The notes under the pieces are model-generated. The model was not told the DNA's origin. It saw only the letters and a list, made by a program, of their open reading frames with translations, and searched no databases. Positions 35,072 to 47,071 of a stretch of DNA of 64,000 bases are shown here, piece by piece. The position numbers and the translations under genes are program-made. This stretch comes from Oxytricha trifallax. Its lineage: Eukaryota; Ciliophora; Spirotrichea; Sporadotrichida; Oxytrichidae. The DNA lies in the NCBI GenBank assembly GCA_000711775.1, contig ARYC01017342.1:43092-107091 (forward strand), in the 5' to 3' direction. Every line of letters begins with the position of its first letter. Within the stretch, counting starts at the first letter, position 1.

Positions 35072-35474
35072 TTGTAGAAATTGGAAGAATAACTTTAATT
35101 AAATTAACTATTCAGTAAATTGTTGGCAGTTAAAATTGTCCAATTTAAAGGATCTTGGGCTCATTCGGAAGAGTATTCAAAATTAGCTGGACTTTACCAT
35201 TGGTGGTACTATTTTATCGCATCCCTGGACCGAGATAACTTTAGTTTAATGTGAGGGTATAATTACATGAATCTAGAGGGTTTAATAAAACTAAAGTTAT
35301 CTCACTCCAGGGATGCGAAAAAATAGTACCGCCAATAGTAAACTCCAGATAATTTTAAATTCTCGTCCGAATGAGCCTAAGAAAGTTTTAATTGGACAAC
35401 TTTAACTGCCAACAATTTAATGAATAATTAATTTAATAAAAATTATTCTCCCAATTTCCAATGTATTTCTACAA
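35072..35474. mobile_element. MITE family 1, copy 2
   Basis: 403 bp, starting TTGTAGAAATTGGAAGAAT and ending with the inverse, flanked by TA. Inside are the family's inverted blocks TTGGCAGTTAAAATTGTCCA, GGGCTCATTCGGAAGAG and AGCTGGACTTTACCATTGG with TTTTATCGCATCCCTGG, mirrored on the other side of a 60-bp centre. It is closest to the copy at 57729. No coding capacity. Confidence 0.85.
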
Positions 35475-36375
35475 TATTAGTAATTTAATATTTTAAAATA
35501 TAGTATATCAAACTATACCCTCCAAAAATCTTTGATTTTGCTATATTTTTGATAAAATTAACTAGTAACATTTTATAATTAATATTTATTGATTATTAGA
35601 TTAATGCAAAGATCTATTAAAAACAGACAAATGTTATAATAAAGTCAATGTATCTTTACCACGAAATATATATATATATTAATTTTCTAAAATATTTACT
35701 GAAGTATACTATCACTGATATATATATATATATATAAAAGTTAGAAATGATTTCTGCTTTTAAACAAATTTTATTAAGCGAATAGCTCTAAGAATATTGC
35801 CATTAATGCCTACAATTCTTTATTATTAATCTTAATTTTTATTGTTTTCCCTTATTTTCATTATGCTCCTTTGCGAAACTATTTTTACTTCTTATTGAGG
35901 TAATTAGCTGCTCAATTTAGTTTTAAAATTCTTAAGATTATGCTTTAAGAAACTTGTCAAAAGTTGATTGTTTATGGGTTAAGACATCAATATTTTCTTC
36001 GTTTTATTATAGGTTCAAATTATATAGTTTAATTTATTCTATGTAATTTTATTGTGAGCTTTTCTTTCTTTATTACAATTATAAATTTAAAAATCATATA
36101 AATTTATAAAAATAGTTTTATCAAGTAATTGATTTATTTAATTTTATAATGATACTGACTATTAAGGTCTTAACGAAATTTATAGTACTTACCAGTCACT
36201 TACTTTTTAATAACATATTCATTTTTAAAGAAAGTATGTTACTAGCATTTTTATCTCTTTTCTTCTTATTAGATCAAGCCAATTTTAAAATTAATAATTT
36301 TTTCATTATCTAGCAGCATGAAACTAAGTACTCAATAATTGCTTTCTTGAACTTTTATTTCTCGTAATATTTAGC
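35475..36375. other. AT-rich DNA, no gene seen
   Basis: AT-rich with short (TA)n runs near 35665 and 35718. No convincing frame. Confidence 0.4.
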
Positions 36376-36379
36376 TAAC

Positions 36380-37545
36380 CATGATGCAAAATACGGAAGT
36401 CAACAGTGATAAAAACAGTGAGAACGAGAACTCTTTGCTTAAAGAAAGCAATAGTTTGAATTTCTAGGAGTAATCCAAGAAATTCAAATTCAATTAAATC
36501 ATAATCTCAAAATCATGGGCTTTTTGGTAGATTTTCTTTGTATTATAATAGTATTTAGGTACATTAATTGTTTTTGCTAGTATTGCTGTAATACGTTCAG
36601 TCATTAATTCATTTAATAGCGTCAATTAAAAAATCATAAATATATTTTTTTATATTAGTTTTTTAACACATATTTTAATTAAATGCACATTTTTTAAATA
36701 ACTGTTCTTTGCTTCATTATATGAATTTTAATATAATTTATTAGAACGCCATTCTTGTATCCTCTGTTTTCGGTTTTCATGTATTCTTGTTATATAAATG
36801 ACTGAAGTTTTAACGTTAAGATAATTAAAAAAAATAAATTATAATATACAATAATTTTTAATAGTAATTTTTTTATTTATCATGGAAAATGTAGCTTTAT
36901 TTAAATTAGTTATATCTGCGCTCTCATTGAATTAAGTTTGGGGAACTTTACTTGATTTTAAGATTGGTCAATTTACTTACTTGCTAATTTATTTTGAGTA
37001 AAGCTATAGCATATATATTTTCTAAGCTTCAATAACTTCTGCTAATATTCTTGAGTTTATTTAATAAAATTCTAAAAATAACTATGAAAAAACTCAATAA
37101 TAATCCTTACTCTTTGCTGAGTTAAAGTCCTTCGGATTAGAATAAGTCCCTATTTATTTCCAGTATAGGGTAAATATTATAGACTATATATTTAAATATC
37201 TTCTAAACCAAATCCTAAGAATCTTTTAATCATGAGTATCAATTATTGATTATATTCTAAGATGTTGTTAACCTTTATTCAATTAACTTGGTATGAATCT
37301 TAATTAAGCTTTTGAGTGTTTCTTGAAATAAAGTTAGTAAAAGTATTTTGAAAATACCAAGCTGTCTTGAGTACCACGAAGACAAGACAAGGCGCGTCTA
37401 AATTCAAATATTTGAAGCTTAACTTGCTAAGCATATCAAAAAACACCCAAAAATGCATGAAAAAATGTTTTGACTGAGTAGGCAAATTAGGGCTGTCTTT
37501 GAACTGCAAAATATCGAAACCAAATAACTCTTACCAATACTTTTG
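36380..37545 (+). pseudogene. Unknown membrane-protein-like gene
   Basis: ATG at about 36380 starts MMQNTEVNSDKNSENENSLL, a typical polar cytoplasmic N terminus, followed by SKSWAFWQIFFVLQQYLGTL and a hydrophobic run (IVFASIAVI) that could be a membrane segment. The frame stays open to about 36953, though an AT-rich stretch inside (about 36560-36900) may be an IES or intron. A shifted frame continues KIGQFTYLLIYFEQSYSIYI, SANILEFIQQNSKNNYEKT, FGLEQVPIYFQYRVNIIDYI. A third ends with GKLGLSLNCKISKPNNSYQY before a TGA near 37545. The pieces look like one gene in order. Function unknown. Confidence 0.45.
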
Positions 37546-37549
37546 AGAT

Positions 37550-38258
37550 GAAAGAATTTTCAGTGGTAAGCTCATTCACTTTATACTTTTGTGTGGAAAA
37601 TATTTTTCTAGTTTCCTCTTGTTTTGCAGATTATAATTGTTTGAGCTTCATTAGAAGACTTTAAAATGTTCATTCTATAATACTCATTTATTTTACGATA
37701 AATTATTTTAATAAAATTTGAGATGTTTAGTAAAATAGTAGTCATTATCATGTTGTAGTAGAAAAGAATAAGTAAACTCTGCAAGCATCTCCTCAAAAAT
37801 AAGTAATGTATTTCTTCAAAATTTGTGAATAATATGCATTTTAAATTAAAAGATTTTAGCATGTAGACTTATAGTTAAAAAAATATTTTATTTAATAAAA
37901 AAAGATAAATAATGGTAAAATAGCACGATTAAGATAAGTAAATTCAAAAAATAAAATTTCATTAAAATAATGGAAATTGAATATAAAATATATTATATAG
38001 ATGCTTAAGACTACAGGTTTTATTTTATGTCAGATTGTAGTATCAAAAAATATTTTGGAGAACTATACTATAATTAGAAAAAAAATTTGACTTTAAATTT
38101 TAATTTAATTATTTAATTCATATTATTGTTACAATTTAAAAACACTTTTATAATTTATAAGATTATCTATATATCCATGTTAAAGTAACAAATATTGATA
38201 AGAAATCTACAAAAGATATTATAATTATGAATGAGAAAAATTTATCGGATAAATTTAA
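37550..38258. other. AT-rich DNA, no gene seen
   Basis: AT-rich sequence. A short minus-strand standard-code frame (37608-37862) is AT-driven and has no protein-like features that persuade me. Confidence 0.4.
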
Positions 38259-38260
38259 TA

Positions 38261-38665
38261 TTGTAGGAATACATTCGATTTAGGAAAATGAATTTAAATT
38301 ATATTAATTAAATATCAAAATCATGGCAGTTATTAAATCCATAGTGACTCAAAATTGAAAAATAAATGGATTCTACAGTAGATCCCGCAATTTTAACTGA
38401 ACTTTATTATTGGCAACATTCCTGAATCATCCCAGGAAGCGAGATATTTTGATTTTGAGCTAACTCCCAAAAATAGTACAATAGGTTTTTCTCGCTTGGG
38501 CGATGAGATAAATTCATTATAGCAATAAAAACCACCTTCTCATTTTTAATGCGCTATCCAGAGAGTATAATATTGTTAGGGTTTAGAGACATTTTCCAAA
38601 AACATAACTGAAGGTAATTAATTTTAATTTTAATTCATTTTCCCAAATCAATTGTATTCCTACAA
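38261..38665. mobile_element. MITE family 1, copy 3
   Basis: 405 bp, beginning TTGTAGGAATACATTCGATT and ending AATTGTATTCCTACAA, flanked by TA. The inner palindrome is more diverged than in the other copies, but ACTTTATTATTGGCA, GAAGCGAGATATTTTGATTT and a mirrored TTTTTCTCGCTTGGGCGATG remain. Non-coding. Confidence 0.8.
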
Positions 38666-38669
38666 TAAT

Positions 38670-41130
38670 AAAAAATACAGTTAATTGATTAATAAAGTGC
38701 ATCTTTGGTTTATTTTTATGTTAAACTTTTGAATATTGAATTATATTGAGCTCAATTATATCAAAAACATAAAAGAAGAGCAACTTTATAATTTTCTCAA
38801 TTAAATATAATTAAATAAAATTAATTAATAAAAAAACTCTTAAAATTATATCAGACTTTATTAAATTTTTTCACTTTCTTGAAATTTATTTTAAGCACTT
38901 GATATATATTCCACACAATTGAAATTTATTTCATATACTTTTAGTAATTTTTTTAGCTTCTTTAAATTTATCTCAAACTTTGTAAGCCCTTGCGCATTTT
39001 TTTCCTTTTACGGAAATTTCCTGCTTAATTTATGAAAAAGATTTGAAAATTTATAAAATTTTTAATTTTATGTATTGAGTTGGGAAGTTTCTTGGTCTTT
39101 CAAGAAAGTTCACTTCTTGTTTACATTTAAATTTCAAGCAAGAAAACATTGCCCCCTAAACTTTAAATCATTAAATTACAATTTATTATAAGATGATTTG
39201 ATTTTGATATTTTTTATTGAAATTTATATTAGTATAGGCCTTTTATGAATAATTCATTTTTATTTTATTATAAACTAAAATCTATTTCCATATATTATTT
39301 TCAATACATTTACTTTTGTTAAAAATTCTAGGAAAAATTGCTAATAAAAAATATTAAGTTTTGTTATCCCAAATAATTCATTTATCAAGTAAAAAACTAG
39401 TTAATATATTGTAGATGCATGAAATTAAGTCATTCAATATATAGGAACAATAATATTTTTTTAAACAGTGAATTTTTCAATTTTCTTTGTCTTAAGACAA
39501 TCAGAAAACAAATTTGCAATTAATTAGGTTTCACTTGTTTCCATAAACTATCAAGAAAATTAAAAGTACTTAATAATAATTAGCTTAAAATATAAGTGAT
39601 CAATTGTGATACAAAGTATAATAACTTGATAAAGTTAAAATTTAATTCTCAAAAAAAATTCTTAGAAATATGCATAATGAAAAATCATGAAATAAAACTA
39701 CTTAGGATATCTGTTTTATGAATTAAAATACTCAGTAGTGAAAGACAGTCCTCTCCTAAACCGTTAAAAGAATGACGCTCTACTTCTTTATTTATGATAT
39801 ATATTTTTATTGCTAAAATACTTTACTATGATTATATTTTTGATTATAATTGTAATCCTAAACCATTATAAAAGTGGAAGCAGCAATTTAATAATTCTTA
39901 AAACTAAAAATTAAAATTTTTAGAATCTATTAATTGATAATTAACCGATACAGTAATTTCTTAAACTCTGAAAGGAAAGAAAAATAAAAACGACATGAAA
40001 ACTCTTATATTTAAAGATAATAATTTAGAAATAAAAAATATAATCATAACGAATAAATTAAAAACTGAATCATTAAAAATTGATAGCTTTGTTTTTATTT
40101 TTAACAAATCAAAACATGTTAATATTTAAATAACTGATATAAATCATTAACTATACTTTCTTAAGAAAATATATTATTTCAATTTATAAATATAGCAAGT
40201 AAAATAATATATTAATATTATGAGACAAAATTATAATGACAATATTAAAAGAATTATTTTTAAAAAATTATAAAATAAATAATGTTTATTTTTCATATAA
40301 ATTAAGATATATATAAATAAAGTTAAATAATTAGAAAAATAACCTACATTATAAAAAATAGCAATATTACATTACATCACAACACAACACAAAAAGTAAC
40401 ATAAATTGATTATTATAAATTTGTCGGAATCTGATGAATCAAATTATTTAATATTCGCTTATTTTTTATTTAAATTATGAGAATTTATACATTTACATTT
40501 TCTTGTTTTCAAAAAACTTTTTAATTCTGACTTTTAATTTTCGATTAACGTAGGTTCAATTAGTACTAGCCGAGCAGTGAACTCTATCAATCCTAGTTCT
40601 ACTTTCACTCGTCAAAACCTTAAAAAATTTATATAAATTTTGGTAGTTTTCCATATCTTTCAATTTTCATCTTCTTATCTAACTAAACATTTATTTTTTA
40701 GCCAAATTTGTAAATAAATAATTATTGAGAAATATTTCTTAGATATTTCGAGTTCTACCTTGTGAATGAGTGAATATTTCTTTTATATGACTTCATAAAT
40801 TATTTTTATTTTTATGTATATTTCTTTTATCTTTATCAGTATGTTCTTTTATTTTAATGTCATTTATCTTTATAAATTTTCATTTTTTATTTAGTCATTT
40901 TTAAATGCACAAATATTCTTTTATTATATTTTAAATGCTTTATCCTACTGTTAAATTGGATATTTATTTATTTTTATTTAATTATATATCATTATTCTCA
41001 ATAATCATATAAATAACTAACTTATTTTTATTGTTATCAATACTGCAATAATAGATTTTAGATTTAAATTTGAATTTAGAGTATATAAAAATAAATTTAA
41101 GTTGAATTTTAAAATTCCTTAATTTTCAGC
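38670..41130. other. AT-rich DNA, no gene seen
   Basis: About 2.5 kb of extremely AT-rich DNA without recognised elements or convincing frames in either code. Confidence 0.5.
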
Positions 41131-41135
41131 TCAAT

Positions 41136-41529
41136 ATTATTAATAAAATACATTCTAAATGTGGAAAATGCAAAATAAAAATATAATGTTGATTATTTAA
41201 ATATATAACAGCCACTAATTACAAATACTATCAGATCAATTTATAACCTTTTGAGTTGACATACTTCTATTTAAATTAGCATAAAGTTAATATTTTATAT
41301 CTACTCACACTTTATTTGTTAAAAACATGGAGCAAATTTACTAATTAATTTCCATGTAATTATTTTATTTCTAATTTTCTCCAATTCTTTTTTAGCGCAG
41401 TGTCCAAAACTGTCTCAGGTATTTCTCAATAAGTCATCTTCAAGGTATCTTCCTTCTGTTAACAAGGAGAAAATTCAAGCACTGGGTCATATATTGCAAG
41501 TCATAATGTCATCTTAGCTCAAGGAACAC
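41136..41529 (+). repeat. Left arm of the ~390-bp inverted repeat around the channel gene
   Basis: From AATAAAATACATTC (about 41136) to GGAACACC (41529) this sequence recurs inverted at 47063-47455 at roughly 90% identity. The outer 250 bp are AT-rich (…CAGCCACTAATTA…). The inner 140 bp (from GCGCAGTGTCCAAA) are more GC-rich and open in the ciliate code, leading into the channel frame (SHNVILAQGTPLKAEDSLEL). This arm therefore looks like the native 5' flank of the channel gene. Confidence 0.8.
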
Positions 41530-42840
41530 CATTAAAAGCTGAAGATAGTTTAGAATTAGCAACCATTTTAAAAATACATCTTGGACTCATTTTTTCAGAA
41601 ATAATAAAAAAATAGTAATTCTCAAGAAATCAGTAGTGTTTAAATCTTATTCAAATAGGATTTTCTATGATAAAATCTTTCTATTTTCAGTGCAAATAAT
41701 TCTATTAGATATGCTGTTATCTAGCTTGTGGACTAAAGTAAGTTCAAAATATTCATAGGTATTTTAAAGCATTTATCTTTTAATAATTTGATGAACTCAG
41801 GTACTTTAGTTTTTATGACTACAATGATAGAGATTCAAGTTTGTAATTGAACTATTTTATGGATAATTTAGAATTCTTTCTCACTATAATATTAGCTCTT
41901 GAATGTGAACTAAAGATTGAGGCATGTGAATTTGTAATACACAGGAAGGCATATCTCAGAGTTAGATGGAATCTTATTGATTTTGCAGTTTTTGTTTAAG
42001 GGTAACTTTTAATTATAGTAACTCGCAATCGTTTTATAGAATTCTCGAAATATTGCCTGGTTCAGTTAGGCTAAAATCCTTAAGGGTTTTGAGAGTCTTA
42101 AAGACCTTTGAGAAGTATTAATGCTATACCAGGTATGAATATAGTTATCCCATTTAATTTTAATTTCCTTAGGTTTAAAAAAAGCATGTAACTGCTCTGA
42201 TCTAATCTATTCCAGATTTCTTCATGTCACGATATTCTTACTATTTATATTCTTGCTCTTTGCTATTTTGTGCACACACTAATATTAAGGAGTCTTATAC
42301 AATCAATGTAGATTGAATCCTCTACCAGAGACCCCTGATACTTGGACAATTGATACTTCAGCTATTAAGAGTTTGTACTAAAACAGGTTAGGGGTTATAT
42401 ACTTGTCTAAATAACTAATACTTTGGTAATCCGAGCGAACATTTCATTGACTTATCGAGTGAGGAGATTAATTAAAACCCTATAATTAACTATGGAATAA
42501 CTACTTTAACAACGTGGTATGCTCTCTTCTTGGAGTCTTCCGTTATTAACTACAGATGGTTGGACTCAGCTTATGCTTGATTCAATGAAAGGTGATATAC
42601 ACTTTCTCGGAGCTTTTTACTGCATAATGATCGTAGTGGTTGGCTCATACTTTCTGATGAACTTAATTTTGGCAGTTATTATTCAAGCTTTTATCAATAT
42701 CAAAAAGAGAGAAATAGATTAGTAAATCATGAAACTTGAGTAAAATAAGTTATATGGAGAGCATGTAAGAGCTGCAAGACGAAGATGATGAAGACTAGCT
42801 TTAAATTGAGAAAGAAAATTCAAAGCAGTTGTAATAAGAT
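41505..42840 (+). pseudogene. Voltage-gated cation channel, domain I (S1-S6)
   Basis: Four-domain Nav/Cav-type channel, ciliate code. In order: a pre-S1/S1 block (IRYAVIQLVDQSKFKIFIGI), S2-S3 (LTIILALECELKIEACEFVI, AYLRVRWNLIDFAVFV), S4 with spaced arginines (VRLKSLRVLRVLKTFEKY), S4-S5 (HVTALIQSIPDFF), S5 (TIFLLFIFLLFAIL), extracellular loop (CRLNPLPETPDTW), pore loop (SLLGVF, LLTTDGWTQLM) and S6 (GSYFLMNLILAVIIQAF). A 40-bp GT...AG intron fits at 42133-42172. At least three one-base frame shifts lie between these blocks, including one just before the pore motif. The filter residue is Asp (TTDGW). An acidic cytoplasmic linker follows. Confidence 0.85.
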
Positions 42841-44052
42841 ATTTTAATTGAGTATTCGAAGAGGAAAAGTAATATTAGGATTAGAGTCAATTAATAACAA
42901 TTTCAACTTAATCAACAATTCAAATTAAGTAGAACCTTAACAAAATTAAAGTTCAATTGACCTATACTCTATAGATAGGAATTTAAACCCAAAGTAAATC
43001 AATCTACAGACAAACTAAATCTTAACTTACTAAACATAAAAAAGATAGAAATTAACAAATAACGTTTTCAGTATTAGAGTTATCTAAGAGAGGTCTGATT
43101 GGAATGAATGACATTTCTAAAAATATGTTGGTAGATGTGACCGCTGAAAATACTGGGAGAACCATTGAAAATATTGCATTAGGTTTTAAAACATAGAAAG
43201 AGGATGGGCCATAGACCATTGATAATGAGGATGAAAAATATAAAAATGTAGATTTGAGCTTCTTAAGACCCTTGGCAATGAAGAGGAAGGTTGTTAATCT
43301 CTTTTCAAAGTAATCTAAAACAGTTGTTTACCTCCCCTTGAAATAAAACAGTCAAACTATTGAGGAAGATTTGAACGAGGACACTAGTCCTAATCAGCAA
43401 AGTAAATTCCTATAGAAAAATAATCATCATGTGTTTAAAAGTCAGAAACAAAGAGAATGAGAAGGAGACAATTAAGAGGATTAAGATATTTATCAAAAAA
43501 ATTGATACTTCAAAAGTTACTTTAGCATTCAGAAACTTCATAAATAAAAAGTGTCAAGAATAGCAAACAAAAGAGGAATTCTTTCAAGCTTGCTTTAAGA
43601 AACTAAAGATTAATATCTTAAAGATAAATAAAATCCAAATTAGACTACAAGCTTGAGATAATTGACTTCTTTGAGGCTCGGATTAAAAATTTATAAATTT
43701 AAGATGAAAATAAGAACACTAGTTTGTCAAACACTTCTCTACCTCTACTTTTTAAGTGCAATAACTTCTTAAACTTTTGAAAGCTAAAAGTTACTAGATT
43801 TCTCTGAATTTGATTAGAAAGGCACAAGAGTTTGGTGACGACTAAATTCGATTATTGTGAAAATATAATAACTTCAATTTCATTTGATACTGGATCATCA
43901 CTTACTAAAATTACTTGCCTTCTATTTGATGACAACACTCTAATATCGTACCCACAATAGTTCTATTCAATTATAATATGCCTCCTTCAATGAAAAACCT
44001 CAGTGGATGTATACAAGATTTAACTTATGTAGAGATTCATATGAAAGGTAAT
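42840..44052 (+). pseudogene. Channel inter-domain linker and unidentified coding sequence (left part)
   Basis: This is where the domain I-II linker and domain II should be. Open ciliate-code stretches read FSVLELSKRGLIGMNDISKN, LSFLRPLAMKRKVVNLFSK and KVTLAFRNFINKKCQEQ, all polar and plausible as a cytoplasmic linker. From 43702 another frame reads like a signal peptide (MKIRTLVCQTLLYLYFLSAI) followed by a polar part, and then FDYCENIITSISFDTGSSLT. No S1-S6 set for domain II is visible. It is either an unusually long linker, or a fragment of a second, secreted-type gene placed between channel segments. Confidence 0.45.
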
Positions 44053-44565
44053 GGGTGGGAAGTTTCCTGCACTCGAGGAAGTTTCCTGCACTGTTTTTTT
44101 ATTTTTGTTAAATTTAATAAATTTTACATAAATTAACAAATTTAATATTTTTATGACCCATTAAGTATTAAGAGCATACTGTTCATCATTGAAGTAGCTA
44201 AAGAAATATAGTCTAGCATTATATAGTCATGGTAAGAATAAGATAAATTGAATCAGAATTACACTAACAAATAGATACAATATTAGAAATTATTATGGCA
44301 AACCAATATAAAATTTAAGAGACAGAACCTACAAATATCATATGAAAAATGTCAGAGTTTTAGGAATCTGAAGAAAGATATTGACTATTGATTAATAAAT
44401 TAAAGTATAATTATAACAATGAAATTAGTCCTGAAGTTGGTTGATGTTGTTATAAAGATTAATTTAATAAAAAAAATTAAAAAATATAAAATTAAAAAAA
44501 GTGCAGGAAACTTCCCTAAAATTTTTTTTTTATCATAAACCAGTGCAAGAAACTTCCCCCCCCCC
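44053..44565. mobile_element. 513-bp element with GGGTGGGAAGTTTCC ends
   Basis: Inverted ends, each with two copies of GGAAGTTTCCTGCACT about 20-35 bp apart. Flanks AAGGTAAT (44045-44052) and AAGATAAT (44566-44573) form an 8-bp target duplication with one mismatch. The GGGTG start, tandem subterminal motif and 8-bp duplication match the design of the element at 6741-8432. It lies inside coding sequence. Skipping it and one duplication copy joins VEIHMK to DNIMALSEYIQI in frame. Non-coding. Confidence 0.8.
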
Positions 44566-45700
44566 AAGATAATATAATGGCTTTATCAGAATACATACAA
44601 ATTAATAGAGATTCGTTAAACCTTGCAATTGACACAAGAATTATAGAATTAATAACAAATGGAGATATTTTTACAAATTTACAACTTCAATTTCAAACAA
44701 AAGATATTTTTGTAGGTAGCAGCCCAACATAGAACTTCATTCTTACAATCAGATTAAATTATAAGATAATCCTATATGCTCATTCGATACGATTAAACTT
44801 CAATAAATAGAAGATCAGGTATATTTATTAGGAAATTTTAAGAGCACAGTCAATTTGAAGTATTTAAACAAAAATCCTGAGTATTTAGGAGAAGTCAAAG
44901 TATTCCTAACTTAGATTGTGGATCGAATGTAGCAAGATTTTGATACTTCTGGAATCAATATAAACTAAAAAGAAGGGTAGCTCTATATTGAATGTACAGA
45001 TTAGGATTATGTGAGATAGTACATGTATCGAGTTGACATTTTAATTCCTGGATAATCCTCGTGAAGGCAATTTCAATAATTTATTGTTACAATACTAGAA
45101 AAAGCTCCTGACTGTTGGTACTCTACATTTTTAGCACCTTAAATTCTAAATACAATATAATACTCTAACTTGGCAAATTATTCTCATTAATGGGCAGAAT
45201 ACTACTATACTTCAGAGATGTTAAATTAATTTACTATTAATAATACAATTTTCACTTAGCTTGTAACAATTAAAAGAAGAATTATAACTAATAAGCCCTG
45301 TTGATTAAGATCTTTAAAATATTCGTAATGCTTCTCCATCTTATGGGCTTTTCTACGTCAACTAATATTACTGTTCAATAATATCAGATAATATTAAGAT
45401 TAAATTTAGATACGTGAGTAGGGCTAAAATATTAATAACGGAATCTAAACTGCAATTAAGACAAACTACACTGAATTCTTCTATTTGGAAGATGAGTTGA
45501 CAAAGAGAAAAAGGAAAAAATAAGCAAATAGAATAAAATGTTCATCTATTAGTATTTCTTAAGGAGCTAAAATAACTCCATCAGATAACACCTCACATAG
45601 CTTAAATGAAAATTATTCAACAATTATAAAAAGCTCAATCATTTTACTTCAATATCTGGAATTGATAATAATTTGTACCTTGATGGAAAATCACTTTATA
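44566..45700 (+). pseudogene. Unidentified coding sequence between channel domains I and III (right part)
   Basis: Open frames with protein-like composition: MALSEYIQINRDSLNLAIDT, NLQLQFQTKDIFVGSSPTQN, NPEYLGEVKVFLTQIVDRMQ, RQFQQFIVTILEKAPDCWYS, and a basic stretch (YLEDELTKRKRKKQANRIKC) before the domain III start. Several frame shifts separate them. There are no repeated membrane segments as expected for domain II. Function unknown. The same strand and order suggest either a rewritten linker or an inserted second gene. Confidence 0.4.
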
Positions 45701-46600
45701 TGCTATCAATTAAAGCAAGTTTAGATAATACATTCTTGTTGTTGTAACAAACAGTAAATTTGATTACTTTATCATAATAATCATCTTGATTTAATCAGTT
45801 TAATTGGCTTTTGAAAATCCTCTAAATGATCTGAATGGCAAATTAAAATTTGCTTTGTACTAGATTGATATTGTCACAACTTCAGTATTTAGTTTGGTAA
45901 GTTTTCTTAAAATCTTAGATTTTGGATTAATTATTAATGGACGACCAAGCTATTTGAGAAATCCTTGGAATATGCTTGACTTTATTATTATAATTTTCTC
46001 GATAATTTCCTTGACCTCACTTGTTGGAAATATTTAGGTTATTAAAGTATTAAGAGTAACTAGGCCATTAAGAAAAATTAGTAGAAATAGAGGGTTAAAG
46101 GTTGAAGTCAAAGCTTTAGCGAATGCGATTCCAAGTATTGCAAATGTAACAATCATCACACTACTGTTTTTCTTGAATTTCGGATCATAGCAACTAGTTA
46201 CTTTAAAGGCAAATTTTTTAATTGCAACACAACTGGGATTTTACTTCCAAATATTTTGGTCATTAATTAAAAATGGGAATGTATCAATGCAGGGGAACTT
46301 GGATGAATAGCCAATTTAGATTTGATAATATATTAGATTCAGCGCAAACGATGTTTTAAATGTCAAGTACTTTAGGTTGGTCAACAGTTATGTATTCAGG
46401 CATTGCAGCAAGTGAGATCGATGAAGTTATGGTGAACAAGAATAATGTTTTTTTGTAAATTGTTTAATTTTCTTCATTATAGTGGGAGGATTTTTCTTAC
46501 TCAATCTATTCGTCGGAATTGTAATGTCAACTTTTGACAGAGAAAAGGATAAAATTGGAGGCAATAATTTGTTAACAGTCAATCAAAAAGAATTGATTGA
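45700..46600 (+). pseudogene. Voltage-gated cation channel, domain III and III-IV linker
   Basis: S1 (KFDYFIIIIILIQSVQLAFE), S2 (IDIVTTSVFSLVSFLKIL), S3 (NPWNMLDFIIIIFSIISLTS), S4 with five basic positions (VIKVLRVTRPLRKISRNRGL), S4-S5 (VKALANAIPSIANVTIITLL), pore region (FQMSSTLGWSTVMYSGIAA) and S6 (IIVGGFFLLNLFVGIVMSTF). The order and the linker after S6 (DREKDKIGGNNLLTVNQKEL, then SKPQKK) match the domain III-IV linker of Nav-type channels, where GGxxIFM forms the inactivation gate; here it is GGNNLL. The filter position normally Lys or Glu is Leu (TLGW). S1 to mid-loop is one uninterrupted frame of about 185 codons; two frame shifts follow. Confidence 0.85.
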
Positions 46601-47071
46601 CACTAGACTTCTCGTGATTAATTCAAAACCATAAAAGAAGCTCTAGATTCCTTAAGCTATACAAGAAAACTATGCTTTAAAATCTAAAATCACAGATCAT
46701 TCGATATGTTTATTTTCATATGTTTACTTTTGAATACTTTGGTTTCAACTCTAAAATGGTATAAGCAGCCAGCCTCTTTAGACCAAGCAACTGAGATTAT
46801 AAATTACATTTTTACTGCGATGTTAGCAATGGAAGCTGTGACTAAAATTACTCCTATAGGTAAAGCTTACTTCAGGGATGGATGGAGAATTTTAAATATT
46901 TTATTTGTTGTTGGCTCTTTCTTAAGTATATTTTTTAAAGCTTCTACATCACTTTCATTGGGCAGAGCAATTACAATTATTAGAGCTTTTAAAAAATCAA
47001 GAGTGTTTAGATTGGTTAAAAAGTCACACTCCCTTTGCAAAATAATGGAGGGTTTTACTGGTGTTCCTTGA
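46600..47071 (+). pseudogene. Voltage-gated cation channel, domain IV S1-S4 (truncated)
   Basis: S1 (DMFIFICLLLNTLVSTLKWY), S2 (INYIFTAMLAMEAVTKITPI), S3 (WRILNILFVVGSFLSIFF) and S4 (GRAITIIRAFKKSRVFRLVK) are in one frame from about 46706 to a TGA at 47069-47071. The S4-S5 linker begins (SLCKIMEGF) and then the coding sequence stops at GGTGTTCC, precisely where the inverted copy of the gene's own 5' region starts. S5, pore and S6 of domain IV are absent from the window. Confidence 0.85.

Noticed and set aside
43702..43835. Signal-peptide start as proof of a separate secreted-protein gene
   Set aside because: An overlapping frame also reads as a continuation of the channel linker, and the downstream frames are broken, so a separate gene cannot be asserted.
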